In this document: one piece after another, positions 45,481-58,714 of the stretch
Layout: the number at the start of each line of letters is the position of its first letter
How positions within the stretch are numbered: position 1 is the stretch's first letter
Source of the DNA: Castor canadensis
Taxonomy: Eukaryota; Chordata; Mammalia; Rodentia; Castoridae
NCBI RefSeq assembly: GCF_047511655.1
Contig: NC_133386.1
Coordinates: 172,071,146-172,135,145 of the forward strand
Direction of reading: 5' to 3'
Length of the DNA stretch: 64,000 bases
Program-made: the position numbers and the translations under genes
The notes under the pieces: model-generated
Database searches by the model: none
What the model saw: only the letters and a program-made list of their open reading frames with translations
What the model was told of the DNA's origin: nothing

Positions 45481-46546
45481 TGAATCACCTATTCTTCATT
45501 TAAGTTAAAGTTTCAGTTTCATCATCTGTAAAAAGGCACAAGCTGGTTTGAAGTAATTTCCCTCTGAGTCCATATAGCGTCACAATCTGGAGAAGATAGT
45601 CTGGGATCCATGGAGAAGGAAGATGGTGTTCCAGCCAAGCTTTTTACTCAGATGAAGACAGCTGAGGACTTCCACAATCCTCCCTCTGTGAGCAGAATGC
45701 TACCTGGGCTGGGAAGATATCTAAGTGACAGAAGCCGTTGGAGAATTTCAGCAGTCAGGTCATGCAAAAAAGGAGAGTAGTGTGGGAGGTGGGAGCTCCA
45801 TATTTGACTTTTTTCCCTTAAGGAAACCACTAGATTTTTCCAGACAACATTTGGAAGGCTAAAATTTGATTACCCTAAATAACAGGCAAAGATTTTGAGG
45901 TTTTTGCATATTCTTTCTGACTCAGTAAAGAGGGAGGGGCAAAGCAGAATAACGTTCTATTAATCTGCTTTATGGAATTTATCAGTTTAAAGTTACTGCT
46001 TGTAATTGTTTGAAAGTAAAAGCAGTATTTATATTGGAGGACTTTATTCTTTTTATATCTTCTTTGGACAACCTGTGTAGACCCAATCAAAACTCCTGAA
46101 CTTGAAACTGACTGTGATTTAGTTTATTCTACAAGGACATGGGAACTAAATATGGCCTCTCACTGCCTTGGTGGGAGGATAAATTAACTACATTTCAAAA
46201 ACTTTCAGAAAGAAAAAGTGTTAAGCTAGAAACCTTTGCATTTTTTCCAGGGACACCACAGTCTTCTATTCTTGTGTGGTTCAGGTCACCTGTGTGGGTG
46301 GCATCTCTACCCCACCATCCTGTCTGGGCTGACAGTCGGAAGAGCCTCCATAAATACTCCCCTGAGTGGCTGAACCCTCACTCCCTGTGACTCTTTGACA
46401 TGCAGAGCTCTGACTTTCTGTTTGTGTCACTGAACCTGGCAGGAGGTACTCACAAGGTTCCTGCCTGGGTGGCAACCATTGGACACATCCTCTTCAGAAA
46501 CACTGCCCTTTTTGGTCTTACAGTCCTCTGGTATGGGGAAACAAGG

Positions 46547-46872
46547 TTGCATGAACTGAATATTTGTGTCTCCCCAAATCATATGTTGAAATGCTAACTC
46601 CCAAAGTGATGTTATTAGCAGACAGAGCTTTGGGGAGGTAGTTAGGTCATGAAAGTGGAGCCTTCATGAATGGGATAAATGTCCGTGTAGAACCGACCCC
46701 AGACATCTCCCTTGCCATCTTTCTGCTAAGTAAGGATGCACAGGAGACAGCAGTCTGCAAAGCCAGTGAGGGCTCTCACCAGAACACAATCATGCTTCCT
46801 TCTGATTTTAGACTGCTAGTCTCTAGAACTGAGAAATAAACTTCTGTAATTTGTAGAATTTTAGACTAAAGT
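46547..46872 (+). mobile_element. Solo LTR remnant, mammalian ERVL/MaLR-like
   Basis: It shows CTGAATATTTGTGTCTCCCC, ATCATATGTTGAAATGCTAA, TAGTTAGGTCATGAAAGTGG and GAACTGAGAAATAAACTTCT. The order and the AATAAA near the 3' end match a common mammalian LTR whose name I cannot fix with confidence. Only an LTR-like body is visible, with no internal retroviral genes. Confidence 0.6.
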
Positions 46873-46954
46873 TAGGTGCATACATAGAAGGTGGAGATAG
46901 TAGGATCACAGCTCAAGACCAGGGTGGGCAAAGTGAAATACTCTCTCAAAGAAC

Positions 46955-47155
46955 AAGCCAGGCATAGTGGTTCATACCTATAATTCCAGCTCTTCAGGTG
47001 GAAGGAATAGAGAAGGATCTCAGTCCGAGATCTCAGACCAGGGCAAAAGTGAGACCCTATCTGAAAAATAATTAGATCAAAAAGGGACTGGGGCATGGCT
47101 CAAGTCGTAAAGCGCTTGCCTGGCAAGTACAGACCCCCAGTGCTGCCGACAAAAT
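46955..47155 (+). repeat. Composite B1-like plus ID-like SINE
   Basis: The B1-like left part is GCCAGGCATAGTGGTTCATA followed by CCTATAATTCCAG. The ID-like right part is ATGGCTCAAGTCGTAAAGCG, then CTTGCCTGGCAAGTACAGAC, and it ends A-rich. It has the same architecture as the element at 9487-9704 and is more diverged. Confidence 0.7.
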
Positions 47156-48015
47156 TTAAAAATACCCAGTTTATAATATTTTGTTATTACAGTTAGGAGT
47201 GATTAAGACATGGGTATACCGAAGGGGCTACTGGTAGTCCTTGAGTAGGTAGGGGATTTTTACGGCTTCCTATAACTTCTTCTGTCAATCAACAGTTTCC
47301 ATCATTGCAAGCAGCCTGTTGCCCTTGACTGGAGCTCATTGGACTTCACACATTACTGCTCAAAGAAGACATCAAAGACAAAGTATGTCCTGTCTAGCTA
47401 TATCACAACTGTACTTAAGGGCCTCACCACGTGAGCCTGAGGAAAGAAGTCCTTGGCTTTTAACCATAAACTGTCCTCCTAGAAATGTCTTTGCTTGTTT
47501 CAGTGTTCCCACTGGAGAAATGAACTCCAGAAAACAGGTAGCAGTATGTACTAGGGGCATCAAGGGTTGTCCACAGTGCGCCTGCTGAGGGGGCCATCAA
47601 CAAACAGGTAGACAGTCTGAATAGGAACTTTTCCAACACACATGTGCACATGATTTATTATCCTTATTATCATATCTGGAAGCACAGCACTAAAGCCTTC
47701 TAGGTCATGCACACAGGAAGCATAGACACTGCTCATAGCAGATGTTTGACATGGAAAAGCAACTGGAAATGAGGCAGATATCCATTGGCAGGAAAATGAT
47801 TGACAAAATGTGGCATATTTCACATATTATAAATATTATGATGTAGCAGTGAGAATGAATGAGCCACAGCTATTTGAGACAACATGGATGGACTGAGAAG
47901 CACAATGGACAGTAGAAGAAAGAGATCACATTAAGGTCTCCTTTTGACAAAAATAACCAAAGCTTTAAGTGCACGTGTATGTGGGATGAAACTATTCTCT
48001 AAAAAGCAGAGGAAT

Positions 48016-48168
48016 GAGCTGGACATGGTGGTACATGCCTGTAATCCTAGCACTCAGGAGGCTGAGGCAAGAGGATCATGAGTTCAAGTGTAGCCTGGGC
48101 TACAGAGAATTTGAGACCAGTCAGGCTATATAGTGAAACTCTATCTCAAAAAACAAAATAACAAAAAT
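48016..48168 (+). mobile_element. B1 SINE
   Basis: A clear B1: GAGCTGGACATGGTGGTACA, TGCCTGTAATCCTAGCACTC, GAGTTCAAGTGTAGCCTGGG, and AAACTCTATCTC before an A-rich tail. Confidence 0.9.
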
Positions 48169-48339
48169 CTCCATTAAAACCAAAATCAAACAAACAAATA
48201 AAAAATAACTAGGGGAATGACAGACTGAGCAGAAGAATTGGGTAAAGGAAGAATGCAAGGGCGAAGACAATGTTAGGTGTTAATTCTCGCACTGGGTAGT
48301 GAGTCTGGCTCATGTTCCATGTGGTATAATGACTTATGG

Positions 48340-48775
48340 TTTGGATCTGAAATGTTCCCCAAAGGCTTCTGTGTTCAAGGCTTGGTCCCCAGTGCAGCAC
48401 TGTTCAGAGCTGGGACTTCCAGGAAGTGATTGGATTGTGAGGACTTTGACCTCATCAATGGATGGGTTCATGGTTTGATGGGCTATTGAGAAGTGATAGA
48501 GACTGAGGAGATGGGACCTTGTTGAAGACAGTATTTTCTTCAGGAAAGTCCTTGAGGACTATATCTTATTCTCTCTCTCTCTCTCTTTCTGTACACCATG
48601 AGGTGAGCAGCTTTGCTCTACCATGTCTCCCTGCCACAATGTTTGCCTCACCAAATGCCTAGAAACAACAGAGCCAAGTGACCATGTACTGAAACCACTG
48701 AGATCGGAAGCCAAAATAAATCTTTTAAGTTGATTTTCCCAGGTATTTTAGTATGGTGAGAGAAAACTGACTAAT
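48340..48775 (+). mobile_element. Solo LTR-like repeat, copy 1
   Basis: It begins near TTTGGATCTGAAATGTTCCC, continues AAAGGCTTCTGTGTTCAAGG, and contains CATGAGGTGAGCAGCTTTGC and AGCCAAAATAAATC. It ends near AAACTGACTAATAG. The layout (AATAAA close to the 3' end, terminal CTGACTAA) resembles MaLR-type LTRs. No coding domain is visible. Confidence 0.65.
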
Positions 48776-48974
48776 AGCCTAAGTTACTTCTGTTCCTTTG
48801 TAGATACAAGATACTGTGTTAAGATAATAAGAAACAATAATTATCTATAGTCATGATGAGTTACTCGGGTGAGATTTCAAATTTCAGTGTTCAAAAGTTT
48901 AGAAATTCTCTAATTCGAATCTCTAATTCTATATATGCCAAAAAGCCTTCCAAAGGGACTTGACTACCACTATA

Positions 48975-49342
48975 CTTTGATTCTGGAATGTCCCCCAAAG
49001 GCTCCTGTGTTAGAGGCTTAGTCCCCCACTTGGGCTGTTGGGAAGTTATGGAAACTTTAAGAGGTGGGGCCTGGTGGGAAGTTTTAGGTCACCAGGGTGT
49101 GCTCTTGAGGAAGATTGTGGGGCCCTGGTCTCTTTTGCTATGCTTCCCATCCTCATCCGGACCATGAGGCAAAGCAGGTACTCCCTGCCGTGACGTGCTT
49201 CCTTATCACAGGCCCAAAAGCAACTGCGCCTACTGGCCATGGATCAAACCCTCCAAAACTGAGAGCCAAAATAAACCTTTTATAATTTGATAAACCTTTA
49301 TCTCATTTATTTCTTATAATAACAAAAAGCTGACTAACACAG
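48975..49342 (+). mobile_element. Solo LTR-like repeat, copy 2
   Basis: It shares wording and order with the copy at 48340: TTCTGGAATGTCCCCCAAAG, GGCTCCTGTGTTAGAGGCTT, CATGAGGCAAAGCAGG, AGCCAAAATAAACC, and a terminal GCTGACTAACACA. Same orientation, about 200 bases downstream. No internal retroviral sequence lies between the two. Confidence 0.65.
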
Positions 49343-50112
49343 TTACATTTGCAGAACTCTTTAGTGACTAAGCAGAGACCAGAACTCCTGTGTCATAACT
49401 CTTAGTTCATAAACCTCCTCCTATGCTCACCCCCCAAATTCTTCTTTCTCCTTCTCTGTCTCCTCCTTTTTGTCAGTGTGAAAACAAAGCAACACTTATG
49501 GAAGCATGACAATGGATGGTTTTAACATCTCCAGTCTAGGAGATGCCTGAACAAGCAAAGTCAAGTTTCTCTCTGGCTATGTCATTTTTCAAGGAGTATC
49601 TGCTTGACCAAGTTGTACTCCACACTAAAGTGTTGAAAAGTTTACTTGAACACTGATTTGTGGCTCTCTGCTATCTTAAAAATAAAATGGCAGCCTGGAA
49701 ATATGCTGATAAGCATATATTCTTTAATTACATTTTTAATAGCATTTCGGATATGGCTATGAGGTAGACCTGGCTCCAGGAGAAGAAGGAAATGTCTGTT
49801 CAAATGTAGTGTCTTTCATCAATAATTTAAATCAGTTGTCACTAGTGAAAGGAATTGTAATGAACCACATCAATGTATTTTACTTACTTAAAATTAAGCA
49901 TTTGCTCCTTTCTTCCTGAAAAAATGAGAGAGAACAATGCAACTAATTCAGGTCATCTACAGTGGATCCCCTGGAATGTGGAAAGAGAATCTACCCTCCT
50001 TTGTGTGGGTCTGTGATCCTGTACACGTACCCTCTCTACATGAGCACCTCCCCACGCTGAGGGTGATTTTATGATTTTACTGTTGAAGATCATGCATGTT
50101 ATTTCTTTTATT

Positions 50113-50200
50113 GTTTTTTTTTTTTTTACAGTACTGGGGTTTGAACTCAGGGCCCTGCACTTGCTAGGCAAGTGCTCTACTATTTGAATCTTACCTTTAG
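50113..50200 (-). repeat. tRNA-derived ID-like SINE (antisense)
   Basis: It begins with poly(T), then ACTGGGGTTTGAACTCAGGG and CTAGGCAAGTGCTCTACTA. This is the reverse complement of the ID-like head seen at 8811 and 9640. Confidence 0.85.
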
Positions 50201-50604
50201 CTCTCATTTTATTTGTCTGACATGACTTTTCAATACTTGTCACTTACTTCCCTAGTAATGGTTTTTCCAATATTGGGAAAACTTACTGCATTGGGCTTAT
50301 TGAGAAACTGTAGATTGGTGTGTGATTCTTTATGAATGACAAGGAATTTTCCATGACCTGATAGCTACTAAAGCTATTCACTAACTATTTCCAGTACTCC
50401 TCCCCTGCACCCCATAAGGTGCCCTCCACCCCTTGAAGTTAGGTAGAGCTACATGACTTGCTATTGCCGTTGAAGTAGGAGTATAAGAGAAGGACATAAC
50501 CTTCAAGGGGAAATTTCAAGAGTCAGTGCAAGATTTGCTGTGTTCCTTCTTTGCTGCATTAGTAACTACGACAACATGGATGTGGAAAACCCCTCATGCT
50601 CCTG

Positions 50605-50925
50605 CTGTGTTTTGGATGTGGTTCTCTCCAGCCTTTAACCTCTAGGGAGTAGGTTATATCTCTCACGGCTTGACCAGTTACCATGAGAACAGGTTGTGAT
50701 AGAGCGAGGCTAGCCCATTGTTTGGCCTCTTCTGCACATGTCACTTGTCACTCTGGCATACATTTTCTCCATGTGATGCCATCTGCCATGTTATGATGTA
50801 GCACGAGGCCCTTGACGATGTGGCCACCAAACTTGAACATCTTAGTCCTCAAATAAACCAAATAAACCTCTTTTCCTTATAAGGAATCCACTTTAAGGTA
50901 ACACAAAATGAACTAACATTCCTTG
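50605..50925 (+). mobile_element. MaLR-like solo LTR remnant
   Basis: It starts near GTGTTTTGGATGTGGTTCTC, contains CCATGTGATGCCATCTGCCA and AAATAAACCTCTTTTCCTTA, and ends near AAAATGAACTAACA. The arrangement follows THE1/MST-type LTRs. Confidence 0.5.
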
Positions 50926-51264
50926 AATGAACACAGCATGGAGTACTCTTCCAGCTAAGTGGTGAGGATATGTCATATGAGTAAGAAATGAACAGAGGTT
51001 TATTTTAAATCTTTGAGATTTGGGAGGCTACCTTATACTGGCTGATTCACTGATTACACACCATTATTTTGCAACCCACTTACTTATCATTAGATGTGAC
51101 TCCACTATCTAGGGAGGTTTCTTAGGAAATATTCATTTGGATGTTGTTGGCTCCATCCATAAATTTCTTCTACAAGGACCACTGGAGACCCTTCCTATGT
51201 AACCACAATAGATTAAAATGGGAATTGAAGAAGAGACAACGACCAAGAGAAACTGGAATCCACA

Positions 51265-51270
51265 TTTATT
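51265..51270 (-). terminator. SLC1A2: Distal poly(A) signal of SLC1A2
   Basis: TTTATT on the plus strand is AATAAA on the minus strand, at the place predicted by the human gene layout for the end of the long 3' UTR. Confidence 0.55.
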
Positions 51271-52522
51271 GATTGAGAGATACACACATGGAAGTTAAAA
51301 CACTTAGTGAAATATTGGATTCACAGGTTATTTCCAGCACATAAAGAATATCCAGTTATTTTACACATGAAGTGTTACAGTAATCAGTTCACATTGTAAG
51401 AAAGCTTACAAAGCTAAAGGCGAAAATGAAAGACCTCACTACCCAAAATGTGCTTTGCAACAAGGCATTTCCTAGGACCATATGTAAGAAACAATACCAA
51501 GATTAGTTGAAGTTCTTATCTTTGCATTCATTAGTCTTTAAATCCCATGTGCTATAGATGCTCTGTGCCACATGACCAGATCAATGGGGATTGTGAATGT
51601 GAATTATTCTTGTCTTTCGTTGTGGAAATAGGAGAATCTTCCAAGATAATCCTGCCTAAAGGCTAGTTTTCTTTCGGTAAATTTTTCTTCCTGAATTTGA
51701 AGAAGCCACGTTTTCAAGGAAAAATTTATCCACAGACTATATTCCCAAACTCCACTCATCTGAAGAAGTCATAGCAAATTAATGTGCTTTGTGTCTTCAT
51801 AATCTTAGTTTTCTGTCCCTTGTAGAAAGAGAGCGGCACTTGGCATTCCCTACAGCTCACTGCTATTTCTTCTCTATCCATGAGGAGGAGCAAGGGGTGA
51901 CAGGAGCTACAGACTTCATAGCAGTACACTGCGTGATAATAAGATAGAACGCGTGTTTGGGGGGCAGGTGTATGATTGCATTTGTCAATCTCATTTTCAG
52001 TCATGGTTACCCTTCTACAACCTCCAAAGCTGTACACTGACTGTTTTTGTGCTTCTAGTGTTTTATCTTTCTATGACAGCAGGGCAGTGTGCTGCCAGAA
52101 CTGTGCTTTTATAGGGCCTTACCTACATGGCTGCTAGTCAGTAAATCTTTTTCCTGTACCCTGACTCAACAAGCCAAGGGGAACGAGGCTCTTAGAACAT
52201 TTAGGCCATAAGCATCATCATGAGTATTTGGTGACCAGAGAGGCAGAGGAGCAGCATAACCTGCTGTCTCTCTGAGCCCAAACTGCCAAGCAAAGGACTG
52301 TACATGAATGTCCTTAATCTTTGCCCACCTAAGCCCAGACAATCCAAAGAGCCACAGTTGTATTCATCATGAAGTATTCAGATGTCAAATGACCTTCCAC
52401 TAAGAAAACCTGGACACATATCCAACCAACCCATCCCTGCTCTGAACTGTGTATTTACAAAGGTGCTGGACACACAGACTTTCAAATAATCATCACTACA
52501 AAGGATTCACAGATAAGTTCTT

Positions 52523-52524
<2 letters not shown>

Positions 52525-52565
<41 letters not shown>
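52525..52565. repeat. (TA)n microsatellite
   Basis: About 20 uninterrupted TA units within the SLC1A2 3' UTR. Confidence 0.95.
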
Positions 52566-52568
<3 letters not shown>

Positions 52569-55500
52569 CAAATCACATTAAGAAAGAGGAAAAATGGTTC
52601 ACCACTAGGTATCTAAGAAGAAAAAGATGGGTTTTCAAAACACCAATCAACATGTCTATTGCATTTAGATAAACAGCCAAAAATAACATTTAAATTAAAT
52701 TACAGTACATCTATACACCATTTCACTGAAATTACACATAAATACCTACATTATAGCTACACAAAGTGCATAGGCACTGTTCTTCATGCGTGAACCAAGT
52801 GTCAGCGTGTATACACAAGAATTTCATGCTTTGACAACTAGCTGTACTTGAAAACAGATACAGTCTTAGCCAGTTGAGGGCACATCTAATCCGTTTGCTT
52901 AATGAGGGTAGGCCAAATACATACTAGTACACCTTCCACATAACTTACTACTTTTTAAAACATGGTAAAATACTAGCCTTCCTGCCATATCAGAAAATGT
53001 ACTTGGTGGTGGAATGACACCTCGTCTTTTCAGTGGCTATTGATTTACCTTTTGGGAAGACTACATAATTATTCACCTGAGGACAAAACCTTTTTCTAAA
53101 CAATCTGAGTGTGACACTAACCTTCCACTTCCAGCCCCCAATCATAGGGCATTGCTTCTTAATGGATACTAATTTTCTTTAAAAATATGCACTAACTTTG
53201 TACAACAATGTGACATGTACTACCGTTTTTCTTGGCAAGAATTAAACTGTACCAAATCTGAACTGATGTCCTTCTTAGCAGTCATCTTCAGCCTTTACTA
53301 CTCAAAGTCTTCATAAGCCAATTTTCATGTTAACATTTAAGAAGGCATGAAAAGTTCTGATATAGACATATTCCTTCTGCTATAGCTTTGCCTTTGCTCA
53401 TCTTAGAGAAAAGAAAAATTAGAATGATTAGGTGAATAAACAAGGCCTGGTGTCAAAGATAAAAAATCAGCACCATTCCTTGGATATTGTTTAAGTATGT
53501 ATCTTAGCTACCTAAGAGACTTAAGCAATGCCATGTTGTTAATTTGGTCATGTTCATTGCGTCACTAAGGACTAGGTTCTTAAGTTTCTCAAATGTGGCC
53601 ATATGCTCAGGAAAAAAAAAACTCAATTACTCTAAATTGCTGTAGAAATGTCTTGTGCTCTAATTAGTTACAATTCTATGTATGTGGTTATATCAAAAAT
53701 TCCATAAGAAAATATCTGTCTGCAAAATTACAGATACTAAATAGATTAATTCAGTCTACTCTGAGTCTTTATGATTTCTGAAGAGTAGATAGAAACCTAT
53801 AATATTATTAAAGGCTAAATTAATATCAAACATATTCTATCCAGCACTATAAATATGTTTCTCATGCTTTTATAAATAATAACAAAGAAGCTTATAGATT
53901 TGTCTAAGAAAGAATGTAATATTGGGCTGAAATAACTTGTGAGCTTGGGGCGCAATACTGATCAGAAGGGAATATATTGTTCCTGGTAACATAGATTCTT
54001 ACCAGGAAGCAAAAATATATCTGCTGGCAGCAAGATAAAATTAGATTCACAGTTTGCCAGCTCTCTCATCAAGCTGTAGAAAACAAATAGAAAAAGAATA
54101 TACAAAAATTCTCAAAAAAGTAGTTTTTTTATATACAAATCTCTATAGTGACCAGATAATCTGATCTGTGTTGTGCAATATGGAGATGCAATGCTGAGAT
54201 TTTCCAGAGAAGAAGGAAAAGAGGGAATTAAGATGATTTGTAGAAGAATCTGGATGCCAAAAAAGAGTTCCTAATAAGGAAAATAAATCCCATGGAGTCG
54301 TAGGCCACCCAGAGGCAACTTTCTGATTGTACATATCAGAGAATTCACTCCATGGGGGAGAAAAGTTAGAGATGTACTACTGGACCAACTTGGTTGGCTG
54401 GTGAGTATATTTGTCCTCTACCAAAGGTAGCAAGCTGTTCCTAGGCAGGCTAAATGGTTGTCATGAGAAGAAACAGAGCCCCCAAAGTAGCAAGACTCAG
54501 ACTGCGTCATCCCCTTGTCTCAAGGGGATGATGATAAGGGCGATAGTCTGTAGTTAAGTTTCAACACTCACCCAGGAATTGGGGATGTCTCCAGAGGAAC
54601 TGGGGACCTGTTGCTACCCATTGTCTTGGTCAAGTGATAACTCTGCAAAGCATCAAAGTCTGTTCCAGTAGATTTTATTCTCAGCACAAAAGAGCCCTGC
54701 ATGACAACCAGGACTTTAAAGAATATCAGAATGGATTCTTGACTCAGAACTTGGAAGATAAAGCAAGGCTGGACAGACAAAAAGTAAAACCTGGTCAGTA
54801 ATTATTCAGGATATTATTTAGAAAAAAATAGGAACTTCAGGACTTGTCTCACTTTTCTATGTGTTCTTAAATAGATTGATGACAAAACTGTTTATCTTGA
54901 GGCTTTTGTATCAGGCCTTATGTAAGAATGGAAATTAAAAAAAAAAAAAAACCAAGCAAAGAACATCAAAAAATTAATGGTTTTAGCTTAGCTTTACATC
55001 CCACTCCCCTAAATCTGAAGAGCTGAAGTCTTTCTCTGGCAATAAATGTATTCACCACATAAGATATAGCAACTCTACTCTGTACTTAGCAGAAGATTGG
55101 ACAAAGGGCATAGATAAAAGCAATGGGCCATTGCACTAAGACCAGAAAGTGCAAGAGGTTGTTTAAGGGTTTTGGCTAGTGACATGAATCTTGCCTGTCA
55201 CCCGGCATTGAAAGGGCCACACTAGTTGGCAAAACTCCAGTCTTATAAATTAGACTTTCTCTTCCTGCAATGTGATGCCACTGATAAAAGAAAAGCAAGC
55301 AGAAGATTTGAGAATGAATTTCATCAAATATTCCTGCAAATCCCTCCGGAGGAAGGGCTCCACCCAACTTACTTGTGAATGGATGTGTGTGTCTGCATGT
55401 AAACAGAGGAGCAATGGTTTTACAGACAGTTGCTGTGGTTGTGTAAGTCTTGCACCAAATTTCACAAGTGTTCAAGTTTATTTGCCAAAGGCTCCCAAAT

Positions 55501-57734
55501 TCCCATACTGGGTTGGCAATAACAACCGTTTGGGGAAGATTATGTGGTTTGAGTATTCAGAGTGGGCTCTGTTGCTACAGCAGGAATGATGCAAGAATTC
55601 AAGTGCAGCTGTGACACGTCCAGTCCCTCATGGTGACTCTGGAAGTATGTTTCCCTGAGCTGAATTGCTACTTGTATGAGGACAGTGAGTTTAGGTAAAA
55701 GAAACTTTTATAAAAGGATATTTACTAGTGTCTCAAAAACTAGTAAACTAAAGATTAACATGACCACCTTCCAAGCTTGTAAACCATAAAATGAATAGAG
55801 GCTTGGATTTAATTTCTCCCAAAGGGCATAAAAAATTTAAATTGATTATTCATTATTGTGTGCCTCTCTGGCTTAAAAAATAAATGAATAATATTTTACA
55901 GTGGCAGACCTCTTAAGGAAGAAAAGAATAAAGCAGAGATTATAATACCATAGATATGTGGGACCAGAAGGGGATTTCAATCATTTAATCCAAACCCTTC
56001 TCTTTTCATATAGAAGAAAATGAAGCTTGGACAGAAAGTGGCTTGGGTAAGTCATATAGCTACAAATGAGCAGAGTCTAAATCAAATATTTCCTCTTCCA
56101 AACTACATTTCTCATCATTTTTGCATCACTGTCTGATGAGTTGTGTTAGGCTTATAAAATTAGATATTATCCAATTAAGATTACCTGTTATCTGTTCTAA
56201 AACTAACCCTCACACCAACCTATATAGTTGTTTACTAAGTTGTCTCTTAAGCAGTGGTATAAGAGGAAAGGAAGAAGAAAAGTGGAAAATTGGGAGGGAC
56301 ATTAGGGAAGATCATGAGCTGATATTTCATGAGCAACTTTGAACTCACTCCAACAAGGAGAACCATCTGCCTCTAGTGCCACTTGCCTGGACTAGCACAC
56401 AGTAACCCCTCTTCTAGGTCTGATACCCAGACCACAAATCTTCTCTGGCAAGTAGATTAACAAAACTTTCACTTCAGACTGTCTACTTTAACTTCATCTT
56501 CTTATTGCCCCTGTTTATGTCCAAGTGTCCTTATTCAAGAGGAAGTACTACAACTAAAAATCTCATTTGGTCCTTTTTCTTGGCTTGGAATGAATTCAGT
56601 TGGAAACTTTGCAAAGCATAACCAAAAACCCAGACTACTGGATGGCCTGAGAAAGAGAGAGAAGAGAGAGAGAGTAGTTAAGAGGGGAGAACCATTTCCC
56701 CTGGGGTGTAACTGTTGTGCACTTTTAGTCATTAAACCGGACAAGAGCTGCTCATACTTCTTTCTTAAGAGCAGAACCATAGAGTATTATCTCTGAGCAA
56801 GTGCATACTTACTTGGATTTATTGTTATGTGTCATGGGGAATATTGAATGACAGAAACCTTGATTTCTGACAAAAGCGAAAAAATTATAACAAACTTTTG
56901 CTATTGAGAACAAAAGAAAGTGTGGTATTTGCAAAAACATGACAGGATGGGTTTCCTTTGGAGACCCAGTAGATAAAGTTTCCCAACCACTCAACTCTGA
57001 AAAGGTCTCTTGACTAGATACACTTGCAAGTTCACATTTTTCCAGGCACAGTAGAAGTTACCTGAGACCGAATCTGTTGGGCACCACAATTTCTGGCATC
57101 ACCTATCAAGCATTGCCCCATGGACCAAATTTCTCCCAAGCTGTTCTCAGCTTCCATGATCTAAATCCAGGGGCTAGGCGTTTTGGCACCCTTTCTTTAA
57201 GCTTTTGTGAATATCCAGACTTATTAGTGATTCTAGAGAAGAAATAAATATTTGTCTTTCATGAGGCATTGTAACTTCTGTTGGCAATGAGAACACAGGC
57301 TGTGTTTCTATACCCAACAGGAAAAAAAAGCAGAATCTGATAGTTGCCTAAGGTCCTAAAATCACCTGCAGGCCTTTGCTGGGGATTGGGGTGTTTAAAT
57401 CCGATGGTTGCCTGGATTCTTCGATGCATATTATATTGGGTCAGGGGACACCCTCAAAAATATAAGGTAAAGCATTATCTTAAAAGATAAACCATTCTTT
57501 TTACTGACTGGGTTGGATTTTTTAAATTTTAGTAAATAGTTAAATTATGATTCCACTTGGGCTTCCCAAAGGGCAGGATTGAAAAAGGGAAAGAAGGAAG
57601 GATTAAAGTCTACTTACTTGGTTTTCTTCTGAAATTATTCTGATTCCTAAAAATAGCAAATGAGCTTATTAAAAATGGTGTTGCCAAAGCTCTGACTTAC
57701 ACATTTTACAGGATATGGTGTATTACTTGACCTG

Positions 57735-57762
57735 CTGTGTGTGTGTGTGTGTGTGTGTGTGT
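57735..57762 (+). repeat. (TG)n microsatellite
   Basis: About 14 TG units. In the SLC1A2 transcript this is a (CA)n tract, a possible hnRNP L binding site. Confidence 0.95.
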
Positions 57763-58577
57763 AGCATTCATGAATCATCAAAGATGAATGGACCAATATA
57801 AGCATTCATACCCAGGAGGGGCCTTTCAGGATAAATTTACACATATAATTGACAGGTATCTTATGTAGATCAAGGTTATTAGAGGTATACTCTGGATACA
57901 TCTGTTCTGTTTATGGCATGTATTCTGGGCAAGGGAATCCCCAATGGGCATGGCATGGAAAGAATGAATGAAGACTAAAAAAAATCCCAGAGGACACAAT
58001 CATATGTCAACTCCACACCCATCCTGGATTTTCGGGCTAGTTCTGAATTTGATAAATTATTTTTTTAAAAATATGATTTGCTGAATTTCCAGATAAATGT
58101 GACCTCCTAAGAATATTCTCATGAGATACTGCATATAGTCTCAAACCAGAAAAACCTGCAATGTGAAGCCATGCACTTTGTTTCTTCTGAACAGACTGTC
58201 CTTTATCTGTTTCTATGTTAACAGGATAGCTAGGGAAAAGCTGAAGACAAAACAAACCAGGTTTTCAGGCAGATCTTGTGACCATTCCTATGAGAAACAT
58301 GTTGGTACACACAAATGCCAAGTTGGCCTTCCACAGGAAAAAACCAACAAGCTTCTAGATGCTTTGTTTGGATCCTCCCATTCACCACAGAAAAGCTCAC
58401 AAGGGCATCATTTAAAGACAATCCTAAACAGAGTCACAGCTGAACCCATGAACTGACCCATTGGCCCACCTATCTATTGTAAATGCAACTACTGGATTTG
58501 GTCATATCCTTGGCTACCCTGTTAACTGTCCATCTAAGAAGATGAAGACAAATGGCATTTTTACAAAATGAAGACCA

Positions 58578-58714
58578 TGGCTAGCTTGCCATGGTTGTGC
58601 ATGCTTATAATTCTAGCACTTGGGAAGCTGAGGCAAGAGGATTGTGAGTTTGAGACCAGCCTGGGCTACTTTATAGCAAAATCCAGTCTCAAAACAAAAC
58701 AAAAAACAAAACAC
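58578..58714 (+). mobile_element. B1 SINE within SLC1A2 3' UTR (antisense to it)
   Basis: B1 body: TTGTGCATGCTTATAATTCT, AGCACTTGGGAAGCTGAGGC, GAGTTTGAGACCAGCCTGGG, followed by an AAAAC-rich tail. It is opposite in orientation to the SLC1A2 transcript. Confidence 0.9.

Larger units (their letters stand above)
34300..51240. other. Intergenic region between CD44 and SLC1A2
   Basis: About 17 kb with no supportable gene. It holds ancient L1/HAL1 fragments, MIRs, B1 and ID-like SINEs and LTR remnants. The remaining stretches (for example 37.4-38.6, 38.8-40.2 and 43.6-45.2 kb) show nothing I recognise. Open frames of 60-124 codons here have no family resemblance. Confidence 0.75.

Noticed and set aside
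48340..49342. Pair of LTR-like repeats considered as an intact provirus
   Set aside because: Only about 200 bases separate them and no gag, pol or env reading is visible.
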